Shown piece after piece: positions 9,054 to 17,625 of a stretch of 53,828 bases of DNA (positions within the stretch are counted from its first letter, which is position 1; every line of letters begins with the position of its first letter). The notes below the pieces were generated by a model. That model worked only from the letters and a program-made list of their open reading frames with translations, made no database searches and had not been told where the DNA came from. The stretch is from Bacteroidales bacterium. Lineage in GTDB: Bacteria; Bacteroidota; Bacteroidia; Bacteroidales; VadinHA17. Both the position numbers and the translations under genes were made by a program. Location: the NCBI GenBank assembly GCA_021371855.1, contig JAJFVL010000060.1:1-53828 (forward strand), given 5' to 3'.

Positions 9054-9437
9054 ATGAGTGTACTATTAGATGAAAAGGATTTGAATAAGCTGATTGTTAT
9101 TGGCGACAGAATACTTATTAAACCAAAAATTCCACAGTCAAAGACAAAAAGCGGCTTACTTCTTCCTCCAGGTGTGAATGAAAATGAAAAAGTTCAAATT
9201 GGGTATGTGGTGAAAGTTGGTCCGGGATATCCAATCCCCTCTGTAAATGACAACGATGAACCATGGAAAAACAGATCTGATGAACCGAAATACGTTCCTC
9301 TGCAACCAAAAGAGGGTGATCAGGCAGTATACCTGCAGAATAGTGCAATAGAAATTGAATTCAATAAGGAAAAATTTGTTGTTGTACCACATTCGGCCAT
9401 CTTGCTTCTCCTCAGAGATGATGGACTTTTCGAATAA
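9054..9437 (+). CDS. GroES-like co-chaperonin (Cpn10 family)
   Basis: 127 residues with a Cpn10 fold: VIGDRILIKP near the N-terminus, a mobile-loop region with the hydrophobic triplet GLLLPP, and the beta-barrel core IGYVVKVGPGYPIP. The insertion around residues 65-90 and the acidic tail differ from canonical GroES, and no groEL is adjacent, so this is probably a divergent paralogue rather than the main co-chaperonin. It is followed 12 bp later by a receiver-domain gene and may be cotranscribed with it. Confidence 0.8.
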   Translation: MSVLLDEKDLNKLIVIGDRILIKPKIPQSKTKSGLLLPPGVNENEKVQIGYVVKVGPGYPIPSVNDNDEPWKNRSDEPKYVPLQPKEGDQAVYLQNSAIEIEFNKEKFVVVPHSAILLLLRDDGLFE

Positions 9438-9449
9438 TGTAAGTCAGTT

Positions 9450-9848
9450 ATGGAAAATAAATTATTGGAAGGAACAAAAATTCTTATTGTTGAAGATGAC
9501 AGTTCAAGTAAACTATATCTTAATAAGATTCTTGAAAAGACAGGAGTGAAATTATTAAATGCAGATAATGGGAAAGAAGCTGTTGACATTGCTTTAGAAA
9601 ATCCCGATATTGACATTGTTCTGATGGATCTTCAACTTCCTGTGATGGATGGATATACATCTGCAAAAAAAATCAGGGAGTTTAGAAATAACATTATTAT
9701 CATTGCACAAACGGCCTATGGATTATTTGGAGACCAGAAGAAAATTATGGAATCAGGATTCAATGATTTTATAATTAAACCTATCTACTCTCAAAATCTT
9801 ATAGATAAATTAGTTGCCAATCTCAATAAAAAACATCCTGTATATTAG
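9450..9848 (+). CDS. single-domain response regulator (CheY-like receiver)
   Basis: 132 residues, one receiver domain and no output domain. Visible residues: the acidic pair in IVEDDSSS, phosphoacceptor Asp60 in LMDLQLPVMDG, the Thr of AQTAYG and the conserved Lys of FIIKPIY. Its sequence resembles the receiver of hybrid sensor kinases. No kinase is next to it; the nearest is the orphan kinase near 17 kb. Phosphorelay partner unknown. Confidence 0.93.
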   Translation: MENKLLEGTKILIVEDDSSSKLYLNKILEKTGVKLLNADNGKEAVDIALENPDIDIVLMDLQLPVMDGYTSAKKIREFRNNIIIIAQTAYGLFGDQKKIMESGFNDFIIKPIYSQNLIDKLVANLNKKHPVY

Positions 9849-9866
9849 GATACTTTGTCTTTTGAA

Positions 9867-11042
9867 TTATTCAGGGTAGTAAGCCAGGCTCCGGAATTCA
9901 TTTCTGAATCCTTCAATGTCATTTGCCCATCTTTCTTTTTCGGTTTTGATATTTTTCCTGTTCAATAATGTTTCTCTCATTTCCGAATCGCCCGACAGAA
10001 TGTCGAAAGGCATCTTGTCATATTCATATTCATATGGTGGCAAATTGAATGTCAGAGCATTAATTGCAGAGGTCTCAATTATAGCATCAAATATCTCCAA
10101 AGCAGTTTCAACCGGTTTATAATTACTGATATCAGTAACATGAATCTGGATCCCTTTGCAAAGTTCTCCGCAGAACTTGTGAAAAGTCGGGATATAATCC
10201 TGAATTCTGAATACACATCCTTCAATTTTACGGGCATCAAGATTTTTCTTTAATCTTTCTGCTTCAATAAAAGGAGCTCCAAAAAGCTCAAAAGGTATTG
10301 TAGTGCCTCTTCCTTCAGAAATGTTAAGTGCCTCAATGAGAACTGTTCCAGGATAAACAACAGCAGTTTGAACGGTTGGCATATTTGGAGAAGGTAAAAC
10401 CCAGGGGAGTCCTGTTTCATTGAACATGGAAGACCTTTTCCAGTTTTTCATCCAAACAACATTAAGATCACATTGAGGATAATACTTTTCCTTTATCCAT
10501 ATAGACATTTCACCTATCGTCATGCGATGGCATAAGGGGATCGATGCTCCTCCGACGAAAGTGAAAAACTCTTTCTTTAACACCGGTCCGTCGAAAGGAA
10601 GTCGTCCTATGGGATTTGGTCTGTCGAGTATCCAAACAGGAATCCCTGCTTCCGCACATGCTTCCATGCACAGTTTAACAGTCCATATATAAGTGTAAAG
10701 TCTGGCTCCTACATCTTGTAAGTCAATTATTAAAGCATCAATCTTACCAAGCATTTCTGGTCCCGGTTTACGATGCATTCCATAAAGGCTGTAAAGAGGT
10801 ACATTGAAAACAGGATGCATCTGACTTTGCCATTCAATCATGTTATCCTGTGTCTGCCCGTAAATACCGTGCTGAGGTCCGAAAATTGCTGAAAGTCTGC
10901 AATCATCACATTGAAAAAAAATATCAGTAATATGTTGAAAGTTCCTGGTTATACTTGGAGCATGGCATAAAATGCCAATTCTCTTGCCTCGCAGGGCAGA
11001 AGGAAGTCGTCCTGATATTGTTTCCAGTCCTGTAACTACCAT
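9867..11042 (-). CDS. DUF1343 protein, NamZ-type exo-beta-N-acetylmuramidase
   Basis: 391 residues matching DUF1343, whose characterised members (NamZ) release terminal MurNAc from peptidoglycan fragments. Conserved stretches include FGPQHGIYGQ, LIDLQDVGARLYTYIWT, ILDRPNPIGRLPFDGP and NISEGRGTTIPFELFGAP. No signal peptide is visible after the ATG at 11042, and a TATATTTG promoter box only 18 bp upstream leaves no room for a longer N-terminus, so this copy may be cytoplasmic. That would fit processing of imported muropeptides, which is inference. It converges with the receiver gene. Confidence 0.88.
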   Translation of the reverse strand: MVVTGLETISGRLPSALRGKRIGILCHAPSITRNFQHITDIFFQCDDCRLSAIFGPQHGIYGQTQDNMIEWQSQMHPVFNVPLYSLYGMHRKPGPEMLGKIDALIIDLQDVGARLYTYIWTVKLCMEACAEAGIPVWILDRPNPIGRLPFDGPVLKKEFFTFVGGASIPLCHRMTIGEMSIWIKEKYYPQCDLNVVWMKNWKRSSMFNETGLPWVLPSPNMPTVQTAVVYPGTVLIEALNISEGRGTTIPFELFGAPFIEAERLKKNLDARKIEGCVFRIQDYIPTFHKFCGELCKGIQIHVTDISNYKPVETALEIFDAIIETSAINALTFNLPPYEYEYDKMPFDILSGDSEMRETLLNRKNIKTEKERWANDIEGFRNEFRSLAYYPE

Positions 11043-11059
11043 AAATAAAATTTTGTTAA

Positions 11060-11067
11060 CAAATATA
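11060..11067 (-). promoter_or_regulatory. -7 box of the DUF1343 gene
   Basis: TATATTTG on the minus strand, 18-25 bp before the ATG; exact consensus match. It supports the assigned start and the lack of a signal peptide. Confidence 0.5.
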
Positions 11068-11160
11068 TAATTATCAGGTTGAAATGCTCAATATCATATA
11101 TTATATTATTTGAAAATGATAATTCTTTCATAAGTTTACCAGCCAATTCAGATAATCGCA

Positions 11161-12930
11161 ATGAATATAAGATCGTACTGGTTTTTTGCAGCTAAAGTTC
11201 TGTTAATAATGCTTTTAGTTTCCTGTTCGAAAACCGGGAACAAAAGTATAAGCATTATTGAGACGACCGATGTCCACGGAGTTATTCTGCCATATGATTA
11301 TGTTGAGAAGGAAAAACCAGATGCTTCCCTTGCATCTTCATATACCTATATTAAATGGATAAGAGAGAAGAAGAATGCAACAATATTGCTTGATAACGGA
11401 GATAATCTTCAGGGACAGCCAGAGGTGTATTACTACAATTTTATCGACACAGTATCGCCTCATTTTGTTGCAGATGCAATGAACTATATGAGATATGATG
11501 CCGGCAGTGTCGGAAACCACGATGTGGAAGCAGGTCATGCAGTTTACGACAGGTTAGCAAAAAAATTCAATTTCCCGTTACTCGCAGCTAATGCAGTTAA
11601 TATAAAAACAGGGAAGCCATATTTTAAACCGTATCATATTATAATAAAAGATGGGATAAAGGTTGCTGTAATGGGTCTTACAACTCCTGCGATCCCAAAT
11701 TGGCTGCCGCCGGAACTTTATTCAGGCATTGAATTTAGAGATATGGTTGAGACAGCCAGGCTTTGGATGCCTGTAATCCTGAAAGAAAGACCCGATGTTG
11801 TTGTCGGCCTTTTCCATTCCGGATGGGACAAGTCGTCTGAAGAGAACAAAAACGACGATCAGGTTTACGAAAACGGTTCTGCGGCTGTAGCTTATTCTGT
11901 TCCCGGTTTTGACATTATTTTTTGCGGTCATGACCATAAAATTGCCAATGAAAAAATCGTTAATTCAGCCGGAGATACAGTGCTGATTTTGGATGGGGGA
12001 AGCAAATCTCAAAAACTTGCACAGGCTGACATTACTTTTGGCTCTAAAAAAGTCAATGGGAAAAAACAGAAAATTGCTAATGGCAAGATAATTAATGTTG
12101 CTGATTTTAAACCCGACCCTGATTTCATAACGAAATTCGCTCCGCAACATAAAAAAATAAATGAATATGTAAATCGTATTATAGGCAGTTCAACTGCAAC
12201 GATTTCATCGCGTGATTCTTATTTCGGACCTTCTGCTTTCGTAGAAATGATTCATTCAATACAACTCGAAATAACGAAAGCCGATATCTCATTTGCCGCT
12301 CCGTTGTCTTTTGATGTCCGGATTTCCAAAGGTCCTGTTACAGTAGGGGATATGTTCAAACTATACAGGTTTGAAAATATGCTTTATACAATGACATTAA
12401 CCGGTGATGAAATCCGGAGATATCTTGAGTTTTCATATTCACAATGGTTTAATACCATGAAAAAGTCTGGGGATATTATGCTTAAATTCCGTACAGGAAA
12501 AGATGGCAGGCCACTTGTTACAGACGGAAAAGTATGGCTGAAAAATCAGCCTTATAATTTTGATTCAGCTGAAGGGATTAACTATACTGTCGATCTGAGT
12601 AAACCTGAAGGAAAGAGAATAATTATCAAAGGTTTTTCTGACGGAAGACCTTTTGAAAAAAACAAAATGTATAAAATAGCTGTTAATTCATATCGTGGTA
12701 ACGGTGGCGGAGGTCATCTGACGGAAGGTGCCGGAATTAAAAAAGAAGAACTGAGATCGAGGCTTGTTTCCTCGACCGACAGAGATTTAAGGTATTATAT
12801 ATTAAGATCAGTTGAAGAAAAAAAGGTAATTAATCCCGAAGTAAGAAACAACTGGAATATCATTCCTGAAAAATGGGTAAAAGAAGCTTCCAGACGTGAA
12901 TATGACTTGCTGTTTGGGATCAAAAAATAA
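11161..12930 (+). CDS. lipoprotein 5'-nucleotidase / cyclic phosphodiesterase (UshA-like)
   Basis: 589 residues. A lipoprotein signal ends at LLVSC, so the enzyme is membrane anchored outside the cytoplasm. The metallophosphatase domain has all metal motifs: ETTDVHG, DNGDNLQG, GNHDVE and FCGHDHK. The C-terminal 5'-nucleotidase domain (about 350-560) has the substrate-binding NSYRGNGGGGH. Members remove phosphate from nucleotides or open 2',3'-cyclic nucleotides. It is followed 45 bp later by an alkaline phosphatase lipoprotein; together they suit scavenging phosphate and nucleosides from extracellular nucleotides. Confidence 0.93.
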   Translation: MNIRSYWFFAAKVLLIMLLVSCSKTGNKSISIIETTDVHGVILPYDYVEKEKPDASLASSYTYIKWIREKKNATILLDNGDNLQGQPEVYYYNFIDTVSPHFVADAMNYMRYDAGSVGNHDVEAGHAVYDRLAKKFNFPLLAANAVNIKTGKPYFKPYHIIIKDGIKVAVMGLTTPAIPNWLPPELYSGIEFRDMVETARLWMPVILKERPDVVVGLFHSGWDKSSEENKNDDQVYENGSAAVAYSVPGFDIIFCGHDHKIANEKIVNSAGDTVLILDGGSKSQKLAQADITFGSKKVNGKKQKIANGKIINVADFKPDPDFITKFAPQHKKINEYVNRIIGSSTATISSRDSYFGPSAFVEMIHSIQLEITKADISFAAPLSFDVRISKGPVTVGDMFKLYRFENMLYTMTLTGDEIRRYLEFSYSQWFNTMKKSGDIMLKFRTGKDGRPLVTDGKVWLKNQPYNFDSAEGINYTVDLSKPEGKRIIIKGFSDGRPFEKNKMYKIAVNSYRGNGGGGHLTEGAGIKKEELRSRLVSSTDRDLRYYILRSVEEKKVINPEVRNNWNIIPEKWVKEASRREYDLLFGIKK

Positions 12931-12975
12931 GAATCTCTCTTTTAAATTAGTCGTAAAAATAGTTTTAATGTTAAT

Positions 12976-14082
12976 ATGTTTATCATGAAAAGAAAATCAA
13001 TTTATTCAGGTGTTTTTCTAATAGTTTTAATTCTGGCAGGATGTGGCAGTTCGAATCTTACTGTATCAAAAAGCAAGATTACCGGTCCCCGGAACATTAT
13101 TCTCTTTATTGGTGACGGGATGGGGGTTGCTCAGGTATATGCCGGAATAACATTGAGCAATCAGACTTTTTCTCTGGAAAAATTCCCATATTCAGGCTTT
13201 AGCAAAACTTATTCGGCAAATAACTACATTACCGATTCCGCAGCAGGAGGAACAGCTATTGCCTGCGGTACGAAGACAAATAATGGAATGATTGGCGTTG
13301 GGCCTGATAGTTCTTCTGTTAGTTCTATCCTGGAAATTGCACATAAAAACGGGCTGGCAACAGGAGTTGTAAGTACCAGTTCAATTACACATGCAACACC
13401 TGCATCATTTGTTGCTCATAATGCAGGCAGAGGGAATTATGAAGATATTGCAAAGGACTTTCTTAAAGGAACTGTTGATGTTTTTATTGGTGGTGGTGCA
13501 GATAACTTCCGTGCAAGAAAAGATAGTGTCGATCTTACTGCTAAACTGAAAGAGCAGGGATTTAGTGTAGTTTATACACTTGATGAGCTTAAAAATACAA
13601 ATTCAAAAAAGATAGCGGGCCTTCTTGCGAAATTTCATATGCCGACAGAATTAGAAGGAAGGGGTGATGCCCTCAAACATATGACAATGAAAGCAATAGA
13701 AACGTTAAGCAAGAATAAAAATGGTTTTTTCCTTATGGTTGAAGGATCAATGATCGACTTTGGCTGCCACGCTAAAGACTTTAATTATGCTGAATCGGAA
13801 ATGCTCGATCTGAATGAAGCAATTGATGCTGCCAGAGATTATGCTGCAAGTGATGGTAATACTCTTATAGTTGTAACTGCTGATCATGAAACCGGAGGAT
13901 TAACATTGAATGGAGGAAGCATGAAGGAACATAAGGTCACTGAACCGAAATTTTCAGGAGGAGAACATACAGCTGTAATGGTTCCCATTTTTTCTTATGG
14001 TCCGGACGCAGAGAAATTTTCAGGAATTCACGAGAATACCTTTTTCCTGAATCAGTTTTTAAATTATTTTAATATTAAATAA
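12976..14082 (+). CDS. lipoprotein alkaline phosphatase (PhoA family)
   Basis: 368 residues (365 if the second ATG at 12985 is used). The lipobox is LILAGC. Catalytic features of the alkaline phosphatase superfamily are intact: FIGDGMG (metal Asp), TDSAAGGTA with the nucleophile Ser, STSSITHATPASF, MVEGSMIDFGCHAKD, TADHETGG and GEHTAVMVP. It hydrolyses phosphomonoesters in the periplasm or at the surface. The upstream neighbour is a nucleotidase; no Pho box was recognisable. Confidence 0.95.
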   Translation: MFIMKRKSIYSGVFLIVLILAGCGSSNLTVSKSKITGPRNIILFIGDGMGVAQVYAGITLSNQTFSLEKFPYSGFSKTYSANNYITDSAAGGTAIACGTKTNNGMIGVGPDSSSVSSILEIAHKNGLATGVVSTSSITHATPASFVAHNAGRGNYEDIAKDFLKGTVDVFIGGGADNFRARKDSVDLTAKLKEQGFSVVYTLDELKNTNSKKIAGLLAKFHMPTELEGRGDALKHMTMKAIETLSKNKNGFFLMVEGSMIDFGCHAKDFNYAESEMLDLNEAIDAARDYAASDGNTLIVVTADHETGGLTLNGGSMKEHKVTEPKFSGGEHTAVMVPIFSYGPDAEKFSGIHENTFFLNQFLNYFNIK

Positions 14083-14107
14083 TAGGTTGGATATCTCCAT
14101 AAAGAAT

Positions 14108-14737
14108 ATGGAAACTAAATCGGAAAAAAATAGTGAAGGAACGAGCCTCCCCCTGGTTGAAGAATTCTATACATTGCAGGGAGAGGGCTACCACACTGGT
14201 AAAGCTGCCTATTTCATAAGGTTGGGGGGATGCGATGTTGGTTGCAGCTGGTGCGATTCTCGTTTTGCATGGGATCCGGATATTCATCCCATGGTTGAAA
14301 CTGATACAATAATAGACAATGTGCTGAAATCTGGCACAGATTCTGTGGTTATTACCGGTGGGGAACCGCTTATGTATAACCTCAATTATTTGTGTGAAGG
14401 GCTAAAAAAGATGAATATTCAGACATTTATAGAAACATCGGGGGTTTATCCGATAAGCGGAAAATGGGACTGGATATGTCTGTCACCAAAAAAAAATATG
14501 CCACCGGTAAATGACATTTTTAAAATAGCAGACGAATTAAAAGTAATTATTCAGGATAAAACTGACTTTGTGTGGGCAGAAAAAAACAGGCTGAAGGTTA
14601 GCAGTAAATGCATATTGTTTCTGCAACCTGAGTGGAGCAGGTTCGAAACCATTATTCCTGAAATGGTTGAATACGTCAAGAAAAACAGTATCTGGAGAAT
14701 ATCCCTTCAGGTTCATAAATATATGCACATACCATAG
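14108..14737 (+). CDS. queE: 7-carboxy-7-deazaguanine synthase
   Basis: 209-residue radical SAM enzyme converting carboxytetrahydropterin to CDG in queuosine (preQ0) synthesis. The variant cluster motif CX3CX2C is seen in GGCDVGCSWCDSRF, after the family start VEEFYTLQGEG and before the VVITGGEPLM glycine-rich segment. The first ATG is 14108; a TTG at 14087 would add seven residues and is less likely. Its stop is 6 bp before the PorE-like gene, suggesting cotranscription. No other queuosine gene is in the window. Confidence 0.95.
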   Translation: METKSEKNSEGTSLPLVEEFYTLQGEGYHTGKAAYFIRLGGCDVGCSWCDSRFAWDPDIHPMVETDTIIDNVLKSGTDSVVITGGEPLMYNLNYLCEGLKKMNIQTFIETSGVYPISGKWDWICLSPKKNMPPVNDIFKIADELKVIIQDKTDFVWAEKNRLKVSSKCILFLQPEWSRFETIIPEMVEYVKKNSIWRISLQVHKYMHIP

Positions 14738-14743
14738 ACAGGA

Positions 14744-16681
14744 ATGAAGTATTCTTTATTAATGGTTTTCAAAATAGCTCTCTGTCTGATAACATTCAAT
14801 GGTTATGCTCAGAGTTTTCATACAGCTTCAAACAAGGCTCTTAAAGCATATAATGAAGGTGTTACAGCATTTGATTTTGTAAATTTTGCTAAAGCAGAAA
14901 ATGAGTTGAAGCAAGCCATAAATATCGATAAAAAATTTCTGGAAGCATATATGATGCTAGGTGAATTAATGGCAAAACAAAATAGATATCAGGAGGCTGC
15001 TGAAAATTTCAGAAAAGCAGTACAAATTGATTCTCTGTTTTTTAAACCCGTATTTTTAAGCCTGGCAAACGCAGAAATGATGTCGGGAGATTATTCAAAT
15101 GCTCTCAATCATTTCAATGTCTATCTTTCTCAGACTGGTATGCTGGAAAAGAATAGAATAGTTGCCCTGCGAAACGTAAAAAATTGCAAATTCGCATTGA
15201 ATGCTATTAAAAATCCTGTTCCTTTTAATCCTGTCAGTATTGGCAGCTCTATCAATTCCGTTGATGATGAATACTGGCCATCAATTACGGCTGATGGGCA
15301 AAAAATGATGTTTACAAGGCAAATTAATCAAACCGGAAGTCAGTTAAGGCATGGGCTTTCTCAGGAAGATTTTTATATGAGTAATTTTTCAGATAGTTCG
15401 TGGCAAAAAGCATTTAATGTGGGTCCTCCGCTTAATACACCTCAAAATGAAGGAGCTGCATCTATTTCATCCAGTGGTAACTATATGTTTTTTACAGCAT
15501 GCGACAGGGTAGGAGGGAAAGGAAGCTGTGATATCTATTTTTCATCGTATAGTGATGGTAAATGGTCAGAACCTTTTAACCTTGGTCCGCCTGTAAACAC
15601 CTCCTTCTGGGAATCACAGCCTTCAATCAGTGCAGACGGCAGATTTCTGTTTTTCTCCAGCAGTCGACCGGGTGGTTTTGGGGGGAAAGATATATGGTTC
15701 TCTGTATTGAATGATAGAAACATTTTTTCGCCACCTGTCAATATGGGCAAAACCATCAACACCAATGGAGATGAAATGTCCCCATTTATCCATTTCGACG
15801 GGAAAACCCTCTATTTTGCTTCTGACGGAAGAGTTGGGATGGGAGGGTTTGATATCTATATGACAAGAATGAATAAAGACAGCACCTGGACAGAACCAAA
15901 AAATCTCGGTTACCCGATAAATACTTATAATGATGAAATGGGACTGATTATTGAAGCGGGTGGTAACAAAACTTACTTCTCCTCAATACGGGATAAACAG
16001 AACGGGAAAGATATTTTCTATTTTAATCTTTATGAATCAGCACGACCAAGTCCTGTTTCATATCTTAAAGGTAAGGTTTGTGATAAAGAAACGGGCATGC
16101 TCCTTAAAGCAGATTATGAATTGATAAATCTTTCTTCAGGAATTGTGGCAAATAAGGGCACGACTGACGGTTCCGGAATTTTTTTGGTTTGTTTGCCATC
16201 GGGATATAATTACGGGATTAATGTAACTAAACCCGGCTATCTGTTCTATTCGGAAAATTTCATGTTCGAAGGAGAACACCCTGTAATGAAACCATTTATT
16301 AAAAGGATTAACCTGAATCCGATTAAAGCTGGAGAGAAGATTCAACTTACAAATGTATTTTATGAGTTTGACTCATGGCAGTTAAAAAAAGAATCTATTT
16401 CGGAATTAGATAATCTGGCGGATCTGATTTCTGAAAATGAAGATCTTGTTATCGAAATTGGTGGTTATACTGATTCAACAGGGACGGCAGAATACAATAT
16501 GACATTATCTGAAAAAAGAGCACAGTCAGTCGTTGATTATCTGATAACCAAAGGTATCTCACCTGACAGGCTTAAGTTCAAAGGGTATGGCAATGCTTTC
16601 CCGCTTGGTGATAATATTACAGTTGAAGGAAGAAAACTAAACAGAAGGACTGAAGCAAAAGTCCTTGAACGGAGGAAATAG
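14744..16681 (+). CDS. TPR / PD40 propeller / CRD / OmpA protein, PorE-like
   Basis: 645 residues. A signal peptide ends at NGYAQ. Three TPRs (about 30-150) precede five or more PD40 propeller repeats (about 165-420; each with a DIYFSS or DGRFLFFSS type strand), a carboxypeptidase-regulatory-like beta-sandwich (about 430-510, SYLKGKVCDKETG) and a C-terminal OmpA peptidoglycan-binding domain (FYEFDSWQL, EIGGYTDSTG, LSEKRAQSVVDYL, KGYG). This order matches PorE, which links the type IX secretion system to peptidoglycan. Here no lipobox Cys is visible, and no other T9SS gene is adjacent, so a role in T9SS is inference; paralogues with this architecture are numerous. Confidence 0.85.
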   Translation: MKYSLLMVFKIALCLITFNGYAQSFHTASNKALKAYNEGVTAFDFVNFAKAENELKQAINIDKKFLEAYMMLGELMAKQNRYQEAAENFRKAVQIDSLFFKPVFLSLANAEMMSGDYSNALNHFNVYLSQTGMLEKNRIVALRNVKNCKFALNAIKNPVPFNPVSIGSSINSVDDEYWPSITADGQKMMFTRQINQTGSQLRHGLSQEDFYMSNFSDSSWQKAFNVGPPLNTPQNEGAASISSSGNYMFFTACDRVGGKGSCDIYFSSYSDGKWSEPFNLGPPVNTSFWESQPSISADGRFLFFSSSRPGGFGGKDIWFSVLNDRNIFSPPVNMGKTINTNGDEMSPFIHFDGKTLYFASDGRVGMGGFDIYMTRMNKDSTWTEPKNLGYPINTYNDEMGLIIEAGGNKTYFSSIRDKQNGKDIFYFNLYESARPSPVSYLKGKVCDKETGMLLKADYELINLSSGIVANKGTTDGSGIFLVCLPSGYNYGINVTKPGYLFYSENFMFEGEHPVMKPFIKRINLNPIKAGEKIQLTNVFYEFDSWQLKKESISELDNLADLISENEDLVIEIGGYTDSTGTAEYNMTLSEKRAQSVVDYLITKGISPDRLKFKGYGNAFPLGDNITVEGRKLNRRTEAKVLERRK

Positions 16682-16684
16682 AAG

Positions 16685-16715
16685 AATGGCCGTCAGATAA
16701 TTGACGGCCATTTTT
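16685..16715 (+). terminator. rho-independent terminator after the PorE-like gene
   Basis: AATGGCCGTCA (16685-16695) pairs perfectly with TGACGGCCATT (16702-16712) around a six-base loop, followed by T residues. It starts four bases after the stop codon, and probably ends the queE-porE-like transcript. Confidence 0.88.
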
Positions 16716-16765
16716 AAGGATGCATATGCATTCTCAGACATTGAACATATTTAGAGTTTATTGCA

Positions 16766-17527
16766 TCAGATTGCAATCATTGAATTTAAATAAAGGTCAC
16801 TATTAACATCTGATTTTTCGACCATGCTTGCCGGTACTGAAAAATAGATTCCGGCTCCTGCAAGACCATTGCACTCAATCCAGATGTTTCCACCCATCAT
16901 TTTGATAAGTTTCTTTGCCAGCACAATATTTATCGCTGCAAATGCATCGTTGTATCTGGCAACCGATTCGTTAATGTCATCTGAATCGATGAATTCCTTG
17001 CATTTGAAATAACTCTGGCCAGAATCGAGAACATATACAGTCAGATTATCATCTCTGAAATAATATCCGATTTTTATATAACCTGATTTTGTGTTTTTTA
17101 TTGAGTTCTGAAACAGACAACGGATAATCCTTGAAATTCTGTATTTATCTATATAAACTTCCGGATAATCAGAAATCTGAAATTCTGTTAAGAATTCCAA
17201 CTCATTGTTATTCTCTCTTTTGATGGTTTCCCTGAATTCTGAAAACAGATCATCAAGAGTATTATCGAGTTTGCATTTTTTAAAACTGACATTTGTGTCG
17301 GTTGTATCAATTATTGCAGATTCAAGAAAACTATCAAATAGCCCTATCAGTTGATCACACGATTTTAATATCTGAGTACTGAATTCATCTCCTTCCTGAT
17401 TGTTGAAACATTTCTCTTTCATAAGAAATGTAAAAGCAACTATTGAATTCATATATGTTCTCATCTCATGAGACATTCCTGCTAATATTGAGGGACAATT
17501 TAATATATCGTGGTTTTTCAGATTCAT
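16766..17527 (-). CDS. orphan cytoplasmic histidine kinase
   Basis: 253 residues from the ATG at 17527, chosen because of a perfect Shine-Dalgarno sequence (17534-17539). There is no sensor domain and no membrane helix. The dimerisation/phosphoacceptor helix has His20 in GMSHEMRTYMNSI, and the ATPase domain has a recognisable N-box (CLFQNSIKNTKSGYIKIG), a D-x-G motif (VLDSGQ) and the GGNIWIECNGLAGAG lid and G2 region. The N-box and G1 region are weaker than usual but not broken. Input and partner are unknown; the nearest receiver is at 9450-9848. It lies 98 bp after a membrane TPR gene on the same strand. Confidence 0.85.
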   Translation of the reverse strand: MNLKNHDILNCPSILAGMSHEMRTYMNSIVAFTFLMKEKCFNNQEGDEFSTQILKSCDQLIGLFDSFLESAIIDTTDTNVSFKKCKLDNTLDDLFSEFRETIKRENNNELEFLTEFQISDYPEVYIDKYRISRIIRCLFQNSIKNTKSGYIKIGYYFRDDNLTVYVLDSGQSYFKCKEFIDSDDINESVARYNDAFAAINIVLAKKLIKMMGGNIWIECNGLAGAGIYFSVPASMVEKSDVNSDLYLNSMIAI

Positions 17528-17533
17528 ATCATT

Positions 17534-17539
17534 ACCTCC
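17534..17539 (-). promoter_or_regulatory. strong Shine-Dalgarno sequence of the histidine kinase gene
   Basis: GGAGGT on the minus strand, with the ATG at 17527 six bases downstream. Most genes of this window lack such a site, as expected for Bacteroidetes, so it decides the start and is unusual in itself. Confidence 0.75.
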
Positions 17540-17625
17540 TTTATTCCATGAATTGATTTGGAAATTTCCGTCAGCATCTGAACTATTTACTTGAAGATCA
17601 AACATATAATGAAGATTGTATACAA

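Noticed and set aside
9054..9437. Main GroES
   Set aside because: No groEL next to it and an atypical insertion and tail; described instead as a GroES-like paralogue.
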